64,000 bases of DNA from NCBI RefSeq assembly GCF_021532625.1, contig NZ_JAKGAR010000004.1, positions 1 to 64,000 on the forward strand. The letters are read 5' to 3'. The notes under the pieces were generated by a model. It had not been told where the DNA came from, ran no database searches, and worked only from the letters and a program-made list of their open reading frames with translations. The stretch comes from Octadecabacter algicola. Lineage in GTDB: Bacteria > Pseudomonadota > Alphaproteobacteria > Rhodobacterales > Rhodobacteraceae. Both the position numbers and the translations under genes were made by a program. Shown one piece after another: positions 1 to 9,770 of the stretch (positions are counted from its first letter, which is position 1; each line of letters begins with the position of its first letter).

Positions 1-328
1 GCGCCGCTTGCTGCGTTGCTGATGAAGGGGGTTCTACGGTCAGTCACCCAAACCCGCAACCCCTTTTTTAAAGAAAAGCGCATGTAATGATGAACTTTCT
101 TTTGGAGCCTTATTTTTAAGGTTCTATCTTCAAAACAATAGCCTCTAAGCCCTGCTCCCTGCCCTCTTGAGCGCGGTTTCGAGGTCTCTAAAGCCCGTTT
201 TTCTCTGTTCTTGTGAATGGACGCGGGGAATCTCTCCTCATTCGCGACTCGTTTGCATCCTTTGATGGATTCGCGGTGCCGATTCTGGGGCGATATTCCC
301 TCAAAGCGAAGGAGCTGGCGCCATACGC
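1..328. other. Left-edge region without an assignable gene
   Basis: The plus strand is open in frame 1 from the window edge to a TAA at 85-87, giving 28 codons ending in the residues NPFFKEKRM. This could be the 3' tail of a gene that begins outside the window, but it is too short to identify. From 88 to 328 no convincing coding frame, terminator or RNA gene was seen; short plus-strand frames starting near 213 run into the RTX/Hint gene on the other strand and look like chance. Confidence 0.2.
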
Positions 329-1495
329 TTATCCCACCAAGAGTTTGGCTTCGTGTTTTTTCAGGACTTTACGCGCTGCGGACCATTCTTTCGGAGTACC
401 GGACTGGTCCAGTTCAGGGAACAAAGCAAAGATCTCTTTGCGCTGCGCATCGCCTACACCACTCAATGAGTGATCGCTGGGCTGGAAGCTTTCGCTCCAT
501 GCGCCGTTGGAGAAGATCACTTCGTGGCGGTCAAACAGTAGGTGAATGTAGGTAATCTCAGAAGCATGGCCACGCTCGATACCCGGCATGCCAATCAAAT
601 GCTTGGCTGCGGACAAGACTTCGGTTTCTTCAAAGTACAGGGCTTCACGTTGGCCGGACATCAAGAGACGGTGGTTTGGAGACAACATCAAATCGCGTTC
701 TGGCAGGCCATCGCCCAACGATCCGGCGCGCACCATGACTGGTTGCAAATCTGGTGAAATGGCCAGGTCTAGTGGGCCAAGGTCCCGCTTACCGGCCCAA
801 CGCAATTCTTGAATGCCGTTGTCACGCGTAAAGACCTTGTCGCCTTCTCGAAGGGTTTCAACCGCGCGTTCACCTTGTGGTGTGGCGATCACCGTACCCG
901 GTGTGAAACAGATGATACTTTCGATATTCGAATAGGTGAGGCGACCTAGTTCCTGGCCATTCGGCGCGGTCTTAATCAGAATGCGGCCGTCTTCACCATC
1001 GATGCTTTGGTTTTCATAGATGATCTGTAGGTCAGGGTATTCGTGATACAGCGCGGTGAGATTGATGACATCGTTATCGGTATCGTCGGTGTCTTCACCG
1101 CCATCGATCTTCATTCCGTTGAAGTTTGACACTGCCAAAATGTTGAATAAGTCGTCGCCTGTTCCGCCGTAGGCAATATCGCCATTCCCGCTCAGCGAAA
1201 TGGTGTCATTCCCGGCCCCACCATAGACCGTATCCTGACCAAGGTTCTGCGTCCCTTCGTCATCAAGAATGACGTCATCGCCGTCACCGCCAAAAAGAGT
1301 GTCCTGACCAGAACCACCTTCGATTGAATCGTTGCCGTCGCCACCTTCAACCGTGTCGTTCCCATCTCCCCCGTAAAGCGTGTCGTTACCACCTTCTCCG
1401 GAGAGGCTATCCTGACCGTTCAAGCCCGCAATTACATCATCGTCGGACCCGCCTACCAGCGTATCACCGTTCGATGTTCCTGTAAGTGTGGCCAC
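329..1495 (-). CDS. RTX-repeat protein with C-terminal Hint domain
   Basis: This 388-residue protein is predicted to be secreted and calcium binding. Residues about 10-120 are glycine/aspartate-rich nonapeptide repeats of the RTX type (GGxGxDxxx). From Cys196 (motif CFTPGT) to near the C-terminus is a Hint domain of the intein/hedgehog fold, with the second conserved block SPNHRLL; such domains self-process through the first cysteine. The start is GTG with TAGGGGA upstream. The last 190 residues closely match the C-terminus of the giant neighbour at 1782-7742, including the shared end KKHEAKLLV, so the two are paralogues. No classical signal peptide is visible, which fits type I secretion, but no type I exporter genes lie in the window. 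The substrate and role are unknown. Confidence 0.85.
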   Translation of the reverse strand: MATLTGTSNGDTLVGGSDDDVIAGLNGQDSLSGEGGNDTLYGGDGNDTVEGGDGNDSIEGGSGQDTLFGGDGDDVILDDEGTQNLGQDTVYGGAGNDTISLSGNGDIAYGGTGDDLFNILAVSNFNGMKIDGGEDTDDTDNDVINLTALYHEYPDLQIIYENQSIDGEDGRILIKTAPNGQELGRLTYSNIESIICFTPGTVIATPQGERAVETLREGDKVFTRDNGIQELRWAGKRDLGPLDLAISPDLQPVMVRAGSLGDGLPERDLMLSPNHRLLMSGQREALYFEETEVLSAAKHLIGMPGIERGHASEITYIHLLFDRHEVIFSNGAWSESFQPSDHSLSGVGDAQRKEIFALFPELDQSGTPKEWSAARKVLKKHEAKLLVG

Positions 1496-1692
1496 AATAG
1501 AATCCCCTAGAATGATCAGCGCTTCAAAGGCACGCCCTCATCTTGTCGGAATCCAATATAGCTATCCTGAATGCGCATATTAGGGGAAATACCGCTGCAT
1601 AATCACCGAACCTTTTTCCAGACGGAATCCGAAAAACCGGCGTTATTGTTTCCGTTTCGAAGGCAATCATCAGAAAACTTAAGTATTATACG

Positions 1693-1735
1693 CAAAAAAG
1701 GGCCAGAGCGTGCAACCACACCCCGACCCTTTTTC
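1693..1735 (-). terminator. Probable intrinsic terminator of the giant RTX gene
   Basis: Read on the minus strand, an arm AAAAAGGGTC and an arm GGCCCTTTTT flank a loop of about 20 nt and end in a run of T. It lies about 50 bp past the stop of the giant RTX gene. The arms pair with one wobble, and the A/T flanks mean it could act in both directions. Confidence 0.5.
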
Positions 1736-1781
1736 ATCTTCACTCAGCCGATCAACGCCGCCCGAGCGAAGCTGCTCGTTT

Positions 1782-4700
1782 TTACTTAACCAAAAGCTTG
1801 GCTTCGTGCTTCTTCAGTGCGCGACGTGCGGACTGGTAACCTTCCAAGCCCTGCTTTTCTTGAAGCTCAGGGAAGAGCTCAAAGATTTCGTTGCGCTGGC
1901 TGTTGCCGATACCCTTGAGTGAGTAATCGCCAGGCTGGAAGCTTTCGGTCCATGCGCCATTCGACAAGACCACTTCGTGGCGGTCGAACATGAAGTGAAT
2001 GTAGGCTGTGCCCATCACATCAACGGCATGGATGCCTTCAGAGCCAACAAGGTGCTTGGCTGCGGCCAGAACTTCACGCTCTTCAAAATAGAGCTGTGTT
2101 TTGTCTGATGCGACCAGCATCCGGTGGTTTGGAGACACCAACATGTCACGCTCTGGCAGGCCGTTCCCGAGGGAACCAGCACGTACCAAGATTGGCTTGA
2201 GGTGCGGATTAGCGACAAGCGCCTTACCGGACATCTCTTTGCGGCCAACCCAACGGATCTCTTGGATGCCGTTGTCACGTGTTATGATGCGATCACCTTC
2301 ACGAAGCTCTTCGACCAGACGCTCGCCTTTTGGTGTGGCGATCGTTGTACCTGGTGTGAAGCAAGGTACGACGTTTTCGATTTCCGAGAAGGTCATTGTG
2401 GAACCGTCAAGGAAGGTCACTTCGCCTGCCTCTGGGTCGCCGTCAACGTATGTGATGAAGTCAACGTTGGACCCTGTGAGGTCTAGAACATCGACATCAC
2501 TATTGTCAGCGTCTTCGCCACCGACAACCACGTCACCGCCGTTACCGCCGAGGAACAGGTCAGACCCCTGTCCACCGGAAAGATCGTCTACACCAGTGCC
2601 GCCAGTGATTACATCGTCGCCGTCACCACCTTCGATAACATCGTCGTTGGCACCGCCGTCAAGCGTGTCGTTGCCTTCGCCGCCGAACAATGTGTCATCG
2701 TCGATTTCGCCGTCGATGACATCGTCGCCCGCATCACCGTAAAGAACGTCGCTGTCGTCAGCACCAAAGATCGTGTCGTTGCCAGCTCCACCGTAAACGA
2801 GGTCGTCACCGTTATCGGGCTCTGGATCGCCAAGATCATCGTCGATCTGCTCAGGGAAACCATAGAGGTCAGTTCCAGGTGCGATACCAGCATAGACAGT
2901 GTCGTTGCCGTCGCCGCCATAGATCTCGTCGGAGCCTTCGCCACCGATAATGGTGTCGTTACCTTCGTCGCCATAGATTTCGTCAGCGTCGATACCGCCG
3001 TCGATTACATCATGACCTTCGCCACCTTCGATGTAATCGGCGTCATCGCCTGTGGTGATCGTGTCGTTGCCGGCACCACCGTACACAGTGTCGAGATCGT
3101 CAGTCGGAGAGCTTCCTGGGTAGTCGCCATCCGCGGGGATGATGTCACCAAAGCTGAGGTCTGGCAGAGGCACTTGGTCGTTGGATGTGTCGATGATGTC
3201 GTTGCCGTCACCACCTTCAACGATGTCGTTACCTTCAGCTGTGCTGATTGTATCGTCACCACGGCCACCATCTACAGAGTCATCGCCAGATGCGCCCCAC
3301 AGATCATCATCACCAATCCCACCAATGATTGTGTCATCGCCGGAGCCACCTTCGATTTTGTCGTCGTCGGAGCCGCCATCAAGAACGTCATCACCAGCAC
3401 CACCGAACAGCATGTCGGCATTGTTGCCGCCGTCGATCGTATCGTTGCCAGTGCCGCCGCTCAAAATGTCGTCGCCGCCGCCGCCGTCGATGCTATCATT
3501 GCCAGCGCCGCCTTCGACGGTGTCATTATTGGCACCTGCCCAGAGGTCATCGTTACCAGAGCCACCGTAGAGTTCGTCGTCCCCGCCGGACCCTTCGAGT
3601 TTGTCATCACCGGCTTCGCCATAAAGCGTGTCGTTGCCGGCGCCACTAAAGACCATGTCGTTGCCTTCGCCACCGAAAACAGTGTCGTCGCCTTCGCCAG
3701 AGTAGACCACGTCGTTGCCGCCATAGGCTTCGATCAGATCGTCGTTTGGTCCGTGACCTGGAATGAGCGCATCGTCATTGTCGACGATGTCGCCTTCAGG
3801 GTCGCCCAAGTAGTCGCCGTCGATCAGATCGTCGCCGTCAGTGCCCTCAACTGTGCCGTCAAGAATACCCGCTTCGACAGTGATCTTGTGAACTGCGCTG
3901 TCTGACAGACCTTCTTCGTCTTCGATGGTGTAGGAGATTGTTGCCTCACCGATGAAGCCTATTGCAGGCGTGAAGGTAACTGTGCCGTCACCGTTGTCGA
4001 CCAATGTACCCTGCTCAGCCGGAACCGTTGCAGATGTCACTGTCAGGTCGTCGCCGTCCACGTCAAAGTCATTGGCCAGCAGATCAACTGTGATCGCTGT
4101 GTCTTCGTCCGTGCCGTCGGCATCATCAACTGCTTCTGGTGCATCGTTCACAGGTGTCACTGTGATCGTATGCAGCGCTGTGTCTTCACCGCCGTTGCCG
4201 TCGCTGATCGTATATTCGATCACAGCTTCGCCGTTCCAGTTTTCAGCTGGTGTGAAGGTTACAGTGCCGTCGCCGTTGTCGACAATCTCGCCTTCGCCGG
4301 AAACCAGCGTCGCGGAGATCACTTCAAGATCATCGCCTTCTGGATCGCTGTCGTTGGCAAGCAGATCAACTGTGACAGGTGTGTCTTCGTCAGTTGTGTC
4401 TGCAGCGTCAACTGCGTCTGGACCATCGTTCACGGCGTTAACAGTAACAGTGTGAACCGCGCTATCTGTCAGGCCTTCTTCGTCTTCGATGGTGTAGGAG
4501 ATTGTCGCCTCACCGTTGAAGTCCGCAGCTGGTGTGAAGGTAACTGTACCGTCGCCATTGTCGACCAATGTACCCTGCTCAGCCGGAACCGTTGCAGATG
4601 TCACTGTCAGGTCGTCGCCGTCCACGTCAAAGTCATTGGCCAGCAGATCAACTGTGATCGCTGTGTCTTCGTCCGTGCCGTCGGCATCATCAACTGCTTC

Positions 4701-7700
4701 TGGTGCATCGTTCACAGGTGTCACTGTGATCGTATGCAGCGCTGTGTCTTCACCGCCGTTGCCGTCGCTGATCGTATATTCGATCACAGCTTCGCCGTTC
4801 CAGTTTTCAGCTGGTGTGAAGGTTACAGTGCCGTCGCCGTTGTCGACAATCTCGCCTTCGCCGGAAACCAGCGTCGCGGAGATCACTTCAAGATCATCGC
4901 CTTCTGGATCGCTGTCGTTGGCAAGCAGATCAACTGTGACAGGTGTGTCTTCGTCAGTTGTGTCTGCAGCGTCAACTGCGTCTGGACCATCGTTCACTGC
5001 ATTCACGGTGACGGTTACAGTTGCGGTGTCTGTGCCGCCATTGCCGTCGTCGATTGTGTACGTGATCGTTGTCTCACCGTTGAAGTCATCCGCAGGTGTA
5101 AATGTAAGTGTGCCGTCAGCGTTGATCGTAACGTCACCGTCTGGGGACGTAGCATCGGTCACTGTCAGGTCATCACCATCTGGGTCGCTGTCGTTGCCAA
5201 GAACATCGATGACGACAGGTGTGTCCTCATCTGTTTCGGCAGCATCGTCTGCAGCGACTGGGCCATCGTTCACAGGGTTCACTGTGACTGTAACAGTCGC
5301 TGTGTCTGTGCCGCCGTTGCCGTCGTCGATGGTGTAAGTGATTGTTGTTTCACCGTTGAAGTTTTCATCCGGTTCGAATGTCAGCGTGCCATCTGGGTTG
5401 ATGGTGACTGTGCCGTTCGGGGATGTTGCATCGGTTACTGTAAGATCGTCGCCGTCCGGATCAGAGTCGTTGCCCAGAACGTCGATGTCGACAGAACCGT
5501 CTTCGTCAACTTCTGCTGTATCGTTTACAGCGTCGGGTCCACGGTTCACTTCATCACCGATCACTTCTTCGATCTCAGTGAAAGCCAGGGTTTCGCCTGT
5601 CGGGTTACCGTCTGCGTCTACAAATACAACTGTACCGTCGATACCGTTGCCATTGCTGTCTTCCACGACATTGTCGAGGTAGTAAGGGCCTTGGCCTGTC
5701 AGGTCCAACGTATCAAAGTCTGTGCCGCCGGCGCCGCCGTCAACAACCGTGTCGTCTGCGTCTGCGATCAACAGATCGTCGCCATCGCCGCCCTTAAGCA
5801 TGTCAGCGCCTTCGCCGCCGTTCAGGACGTCGTCACCAGCACCACCGAACAGCATATCGTCGCCATCTTCGCCGATTAGTTCATCGTTGCCGTCTTCGCC
5901 GTACAGCCAGTCAGCACCGCCGCCACCAAGAACAGTGTCGTCGCCGTCGCCCATGAAGGCTTCGTCGTGGTCATCACCAGTTTCGGCATAATCATTGCCG
6001 TCGCCACCGTGGACCACATCAACGCCAGACCCACCATAAATTTCATCGTCGCCAGCGCCGCCGAACAAATCATCACGGCCGCCTGCGCCACCGTAGATTT
6101 TATCATCGCCTTCGCCGCCATAAATATCGTCCCAACCATCATCACCGGACAGCACGTCGTTACCGGCGTTGCCTTCGATGTAATCATGGCCGTCGCCACC
6201 AGAAATAACGTCCGCTGTGTCGCAGTCGTCTGGGTGGATGGAATATGTCAGATTGTCGATCGCACCGGATCCAGCAAGGATCACTTCGATAGAACCAACG
6301 TTAGTCAGGTCTGTTGTGATCGTCTCTTGGCCGTTGTTGCCGGTAACAACATCAACCTGCTGAAGAAGGTTGCCATTGACGTCGTAGTACTTGACCCAAG
6401 CGGCTTCTTCGATGTCGAGAAGCGTAATGGATGTTACCGTCGCTGGCGCTTCGAACGTGATGTTGAATGTGCCACCGTGTGCTTCGTCATCCGGATCAGA
6501 CGCATCGCGGTCCTCAGACAAGATCAGAACATTGCCAAGGTTGTTTGTTGCAAGATCGTTGTCGCCGCCAGTCGGGTTCGCAGTGTCGAATACCATGACC
6601 GGGTTCTTTGGATCGCCAGACGTAATCGAAACGCCTTCGCCAATATACTGACCTTCGACCAAATCACCCGCGGACAGGTCGTTGAAGTCCTGCGTGCCAT
6701 CGAATGACATGTTGCCGCCGATAAGTGTGTCATTGCCAGCACCACCAAGGATGCTGTCAGAACCGCCGCCGCCGTAAACGACATCATCGTCAGAGCCTGC
6801 GTTGATTACGTCGTTGCCTTTTGCACCAGACAAAAGATCGTCGCCGGAACCGCCGTAGATTTTGTCGCCACCAGTGCCGCCAGTTGCGATATCGTCGCCT
6901 GCGTCACCGTAGATGGTGTCAGAGCCGGACCCACCGAACATAACGTCATTATCGTTCATGCCCTCAAGGATGTCGTTACCGCCTTCGCCGTAAAGAACAT
7001 CGTCACCGTCCTGACCGCAAAGCGTATCATGACCTGAACCGCCGTATACTTCGTCGTCGCCGTCATTCGCCATAACAAGGTCATTGCCGCCGCCCGCAAG
7101 AACGATGTCGTCCTGCGCTGCTTCGCCAGGAAGGAGAGCGTCGCTATCGTCGATCTCATCGCCATCTTCGTCTTCGTATTGGCCTACGATGATTTGATCA
7201 TCGCCAGATGTGCCATCAACATAACCATCTTCGTTCTCAGCGACGTTGAATGTGATATCGCTCACGGCAACCGTGCCGGAGTAATTGCGCTCTGGACCAT
7301 CATCCAAAACAATCCAGAAGGACTTGAGCGGGCCTGCAATGCAAATTTCGATGTCTTGTTCGTTGTTGTCCGCGCCCGGGCCAGGTGCGTTGGTCTGAGT
7401 ACCAGTTACAGAGTTGCCATTGACGGAGTGGACGCCAGTCGCTTCGAATTGAACTTCGACAGGGTTACCGTCTGCGTCCTTGGTCATGATCGTGATCTCA
7501 TCGAGAGCATCAACATCAAGAAGCGTGAATTTCACGTCTGTTACTTCTTCGGAGAATGTAATGTCTGCTGAGCTATCTTTGCAGACATCCCAGTTCTTCA
7601 GCATACCGTTTTCAACAAACCACTGGTCACCGTCGCTATTCTTGGGTGTTGCAATACTCACTCCAATAGTGCCGTCCGGACCATTGATTGTGTTGTTGCC

Positions 7701-7742
7701 GTCCACATCGGTATTGGACCAGTCAATTGTATAATCAGACAT
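1782..7742 (-). CDS. Giant RTX adhesin-like protein with six cadherin-like domains and a Hint domain
   Basis: The product has 1986 residues. Order of parts: an N-terminal beta-rich domain (about 1-170); RTX block 1 (about 210-342); a second beta-rich domain that may bind sugar (about 345-505); RTX block 2 (about 510-665); six tandem cadherin/VCBS-like domains of about 94 residues (about 730-1290), each with a VxxNDxDPDGD-type calcium site; a long RTX block 3 (about 1335-1745); and a Hint domain opening at Cys1794 (CFTPGT). The protein is very acidic. The ATG at 7742 was chosen because AGGA lies 8 nt upstream; an in-frame start at 7826 has no such site. The composition fits a calcium-dependent surface adhesin or matrix protein exported by a type I system. 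Domains 3-4 and 5-6 are a recent duplication. The ligand is unknown. Confidence 0.88.
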   Translation of the reverse strand: MSDYTIDWSNTDVDGNNTINGPDGTIGVSIATPKNSDGDQWFVENGMLKNWDVCKDSSADITFSEEVTDVKFTLLDVDALDEITIMTKDADGNPVEVQFEATGVHSVNGNSVTGTQTNAPGPGADNNEQDIEICIAGPLKSFWIVLDDGPERNYSGTVAVSDITFNVAENEDGYVDGTSGDDQIIVGQYEDEDGDEIDDSDALLPGEAAQDDIVLAGGGNDLVMANDGDDEVYGGSGHDTLCGQDGDDVLYGEGGNDILEGMNDNDVMFGGSGSDTIYGDAGDDIATGGTGGDKIYGGSGDDLLSGAKGNDVINAGSDDDVVYGGGGSDSILGGAGNDTLIGGNMSFDGTQDFNDLSAGDLVEGQYIGEGVSITSGDPKNPVMVFDTANPTGGDNDLATNNLGNVLILSEDRDASDPDDEAHGGTFNITFEAPATVTSITLLDIEEAAWVKYYDVNGNLLQQVDVVTGNNGQETITTDLTNVGSIEVILAGSGAIDNLTYSIHPDDCDTADVISGGDGHDYIEGNAGNDVLSGDDGWDDIYGGEGDDKIYGGAGGRDDLFGGAGDDEIYGGSGVDVVHGGDGNDYAETGDDHDEAFMGDGDDTVLGGGGADWLYGEDGNDELIGEDGDDMLFGGAGDDVLNGGEGADMLKGGDGDDLLIADADDTVVDGGAGGTDFDTLDLTGQGPYYLDNVVEDSNGNGIDGTVVFVDADGNPTGETLAFTEIEEVIGDEVNRGPDAVNDTAEVDEDGSVDIDVLGNDSDPDGDDLTVTDATSPNGTVTINPDGTLTFEPDENFNGETTITYTIDDGNGGTDTATVTVTVNPVNDGPVAADDAAETDEDTPVVIDVLGNDSDPDGDDLTVTDATSPDGDVTINADGTLTFTPADDFNGETTITYTIDDGNGGTDTATVTVTVNAVNDGPDAVDAADTTDEDTPVTVDLLANDSDPEGDDLEVISATLVSGEGEIVDNGDGTVTFTPAENWNGEAVIEYTISDGNGGEDTALHTITVTPVNDAPEAVDDADGTDEDTAITVDLLANDFDVDGDDLTVTSATVPAEQGTLVDNGDGTVTFTPAADFNGEATISYTIEDEEGLTDSAVHTVTVNAVNDGPDAVDAADTTDEDTPVTVDLLANDSDPEGDDLEVISATLVSGEGEIVDNGDGTVTFTPAENWNGEAVIEYTISDGNGGEDTALHTITVTPVNDAPEAVDDADGTDEDTAITVDLLANDFDVDGDDLTVTSATVPAEQGTLVDNGDGTVTFTPAIGFIGEATISYTIEDEEGLSDSAVHKITVEAGILDGTVEGTDGDDLIDGDYLGDPEGDIVDNDDALIPGHGPNDDLIEAYGGNDVVYSGEGDDTVFGGEGNDMVFSGAGNDTLYGEAGDDKLEGSGGDDELYGGSGNDDLWAGANNDTVEGGAGNDSIDGGGGDDILSGGTGNDTIDGGNNADMLFGGAGDDVLDGGSDDDKIEGGSGDDTIIGGIGDDDLWGASGDDSVDGGRGDDTISTAEGNDIVEGGDGNDIIDTSNDQVPLPDLSFGDIIPADGDYPGSSPTDDLDTVYGGAGNDTITTGDDADYIEGGEGHDVIDGGIDADEIYGDEGNDTIIGGEGSDEIYGGDGNDTVYAGIAPGTDLYGFPEQIDDDLGDPEPDNGDDLVYGGAGNDTIFGADDSDVLYGDAGDDVIDGEIDDDTLFGGEGNDTLDGGANDDVIEGGDGDDVITGGTGVDDLSGGQGSDLFLGGNGGDVVVGGEDADNSDVDVLDLTGSNVDFITYVDGDPEAGEVTFLDGSTMTFSEIENVVPCFTPGTTIATPKGERLVEELREGDRIITRDNGIQEIRWVGRKEMSGKALVANPHLKPILVRAGSLGNGLPERDMLVSPNHRMLVASDKTQLYFEEREVLAAAKHLVGSEGIHAVDVMGTAYIHFMFDRHEVVLSNGAWTESFQPGDYSLKGIGNSQRNEIFELFPELQEKQGLEGYQSARRALKKHEAKLLVK
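3994..4997. repeat. Tandem 564-bp intragenic duplication
   Basis: Bases 3994-4433 reappear at 4558-4997, offset 564 bp (188 codons), with no difference seen in 440 bp read side by side. Weaker similarity extends on both sides. Each unit encodes two cadherin-like domains of the giant RTX protein. Confidence 0.9.
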
Positions 7743-8471
7743 CGTCGTTCCTATCTTACCCTTCGAAACAGCCAATCGGCCGCTCCTTTGATGACGCGTA
7801 TCTGTAGGATGGGATATTCCGGCCACAAACCAACAAACACACTGACCGCAAAAGCGATCACACTCTCATCCGCACATAGAAAGGGATAGACCCGTTTCCG
7901 CAGACACCACTCATTCACCAAGACCGAAATCTTGATCCGACAACCCCAGTTAGCCGGCATGTCCCCCAGTAGGACCCCTTCTCAATACAGGCAGAAATGA
8001 GGCAGAAAAAGCGAAAAATGTCAGAAAGAGGGTGCCCTTTTGGACAGGTGTTTACGCATGGGTAAAGATCGGGCAAAATTGACGCTACGTAATGGAAACA
8101 TTCTGTCCTAATAAACAAAACAATACTGCGTTATTTCAGCCATATTCATCCAATTTTCAGCTAATTATAGCAGTATGGATAAATTAACCCCACTTGGGGA
8201 ACAATTAACCTACGGGGAAAAACAAAGCGTTTCACTCACTCTAAGGCGTATTATTCTCCATTCAAGCTCATATCACTGTTCGCAATTGCGTAGTAATTAC
8301 TTCAGAGACCCTCATTTGTTGCCAAAATTGCGACAATCCTAAGATTCGTGAAAAACACAGATACAACCCAAGGTTTTCTCCACCGATCAGGCCTCCACTC
8401 TAGGGGATTCCAGACAAGGCCTTTCAACCTGCCCTCTTGCGGGTTTGTATAAGTGAACAGATAGTCGCGTC
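7743..8471. promoter_or_regulatory. Long AT-rich intergenic region between divergent genes
   Basis: 729 bp separate the giant RTX gene (minus) and the M20 peptidase (plus). Two TTAACC hexamers at 8184-8189 and 8205-8210 sit 21 bp apart, two helical turns, with CCCCA/TGGGG between them. A 7-bp hairpin (AACCTGC, loop CCTCTT, GCGGGTT followed by T) lies at 8426-8446, 26 nt before the peptidase ATG. Short minus-strand frames at 7751-8118 lack ribosome sites and look spurious. The region most likely holds both promoters, but no clear -35/-10 pair was assigned. Confidence 0.4.
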
Positions 8472-9761
8472 ATGACCAATCTTGAGCCTCTACTCTCCCG
8501 TATCGCCGGAAAACGCGACGACCTGATTGCCCTGACGCAAGATCTAATTCGCATTCCTACCCTGAATCCGCCCGGCGAAAACTACCGCGAAATCTGCGAT
8601 TTTTTGGACCGAAGATTAAGACGCTCGAAGTTCACAACGGAATTGGTGAGGGCACATGGCACCCCCGGTGACAGCGAAAAATATCCCCGTTGGAATATCA
8701 TCGCGCGCCGCGAAGGAACACGCACTGGGGACTGCATCCACTTCAACAGTCACACAGATGTGGTTGAAGTCGGGAAAGGCTGGACCCAAGACCCATTTGG
8801 TGGCGCCCTTATCGATGGCAAAATCTACGGACGTGGGGCCTGCGATATGAAGGGCGGACTGGCAGCTTCCATTATTGCAGCCGAGGCCTTCATCGAAGAA
8901 TTCCCTGATTTCTCTGGGGCGATCGAGATTTCTGGCACCGCGGACGAGGAATCCGGTGGTTATGGTGGCGTCGCATACCTCGCGCAGCAGGGATATTTTA
9001 GCCCGTCCCGTGTGCAACACGTCATAATTCCAGAGCCTCTGAACAAAGACCGCGTGTGCCTCGGGCATCGCGGCGGTTGGTGGGCCGAGATCGAAACCTT
9101 TGGTGAAATCGCCCATGGCTCAATGCCATTCCTAGGCGATTGTGCCGTGCGCCACATGGGAGCCGTGTTGGAAAAGTTCGAAACAGACCTGTTTCCCGCA
9201 ATGGCCACACGGCGCACGGATATGCCTGTCGTGCCAGAAGGCGCCCGCCAATCTACCATGAACATCAATTCCATTCATGGCGGCCAAAACGAACAAGCTG
9301 ACGATTTCACAGGTCTGCCTGCCCATTGCGTGCCGGATTCTTGCCGTATCGTTATTGACCGACGTTTCCTTGATGAAGAGCCGCTAGACCAAGTCCGCGC
9401 CGAAGTGACGAATATTTTGAACGACCTCAAATCCAGTCGCTCGAAGTTCGAGTATAAGCTGACCGAACTCAACCACGTGCTGCCCTCGATGACGGACCGC
9501 GATGCGCCGATTGCCACGACTCTCGCGACACAGATCGAAAAGGTACTTGGCGCGCCCGCACAGTTTATCGCCTCCCCCGGTACGTACGATCAAAAGCACA
9601 TCGACAGAATCGGCAAGCTAAAGAACTGCGTTGCGTATGGCCCTGGCATTCTCGAACTGGCACACAAACCTGACGAATACATTGGCGTGGATGACATGAT
9701 GGACAGCGTAGAAGTTATGGCCCGCAGCCTCGTGCAGATTCTTCTAGATAGCGACACCTAG
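8472..9761 (+). CDS. M20 family zinc amidohydrolase (ArgE/DapE-like deacylase)
   Basis: 429 residues. A cytoplasmic metallo-amidohydrolase of the ArgE/DapE/carboxypeptidase G2 family, which removes acyl groups or cleaves C-terminal amino acids. Metal-site motifs are present: SHTDVV with His94 and Asp96, GACDMKGG with Asp125 as bridging ligand, and DEESGG with Glu159 and Glu160 as catalytic base and ligand. The length is normal. Known dapE and argE genes are usually more conserved than this and sit in other contexts, so the substrate cannot be set from sequence. It stands alone, convergent with the gene at 9771, and its ATG is preceded by a small leader hairpin. Confidence 0.85.
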   Translation: MTNLEPLLSRIAGKRDDLIALTQDLIRIPTLNPPGENYREICDFLDRRLRRSKFTTELVRAHGTPGDSEKYPRWNIIARREGTRTGDCIHFNSHTDVVEVGKGWTQDPFGGALIDGKIYGRGACDMKGGLAASIIAAEAFIEEFPDFSGAIEISGTADEESGGYGGVAYLAQQGYFSPSRVQHVIIPEPLNKDRVCLGHRGGWWAEIETFGEIAHGSMPFLGDCAVRHMGAVLEKFETDLFPAMATRRTDMPVVPEGARQSTMNINSIHGGQNEQADDFTGLPAHCVPDSCRIVIDRRFLDEEPLDQVRAEVTNILNDLKSSRSKFEYKLTELNHVLPSMTDRDAPIATTLATQIEKVLGAPAQFIASPGTYDQKHIDRIGKLKNCVAYGPGILELAHKPDEYIGVDDMMDSVEVMARSLVQILLDSDT

Positions 9762-9770
9762 AAACCCCAA

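Noticed and set aside
4170-5879. 569-codon plus-strand frame inside the giant RTX gene
   Set aside because: It is a mirror of the acidic, codon-biased repeats of the real minus-strand gene; the product is Cys/Val-rich nonsense with no ribosome site.
1782-7742. Dense short repeats that could suggest a CRISPR array or satellite DNA
   Set aside because: The repeats are in frame, imperfect, vary with the RTX and cadherin protein pattern, and have no spacers.
7751-8118. Two minus-strand frames of 67-69 codons upstream of the giant RTX gene
   Set aside because: No ribosome site, odd composition, and overlap with a likely promoter region.
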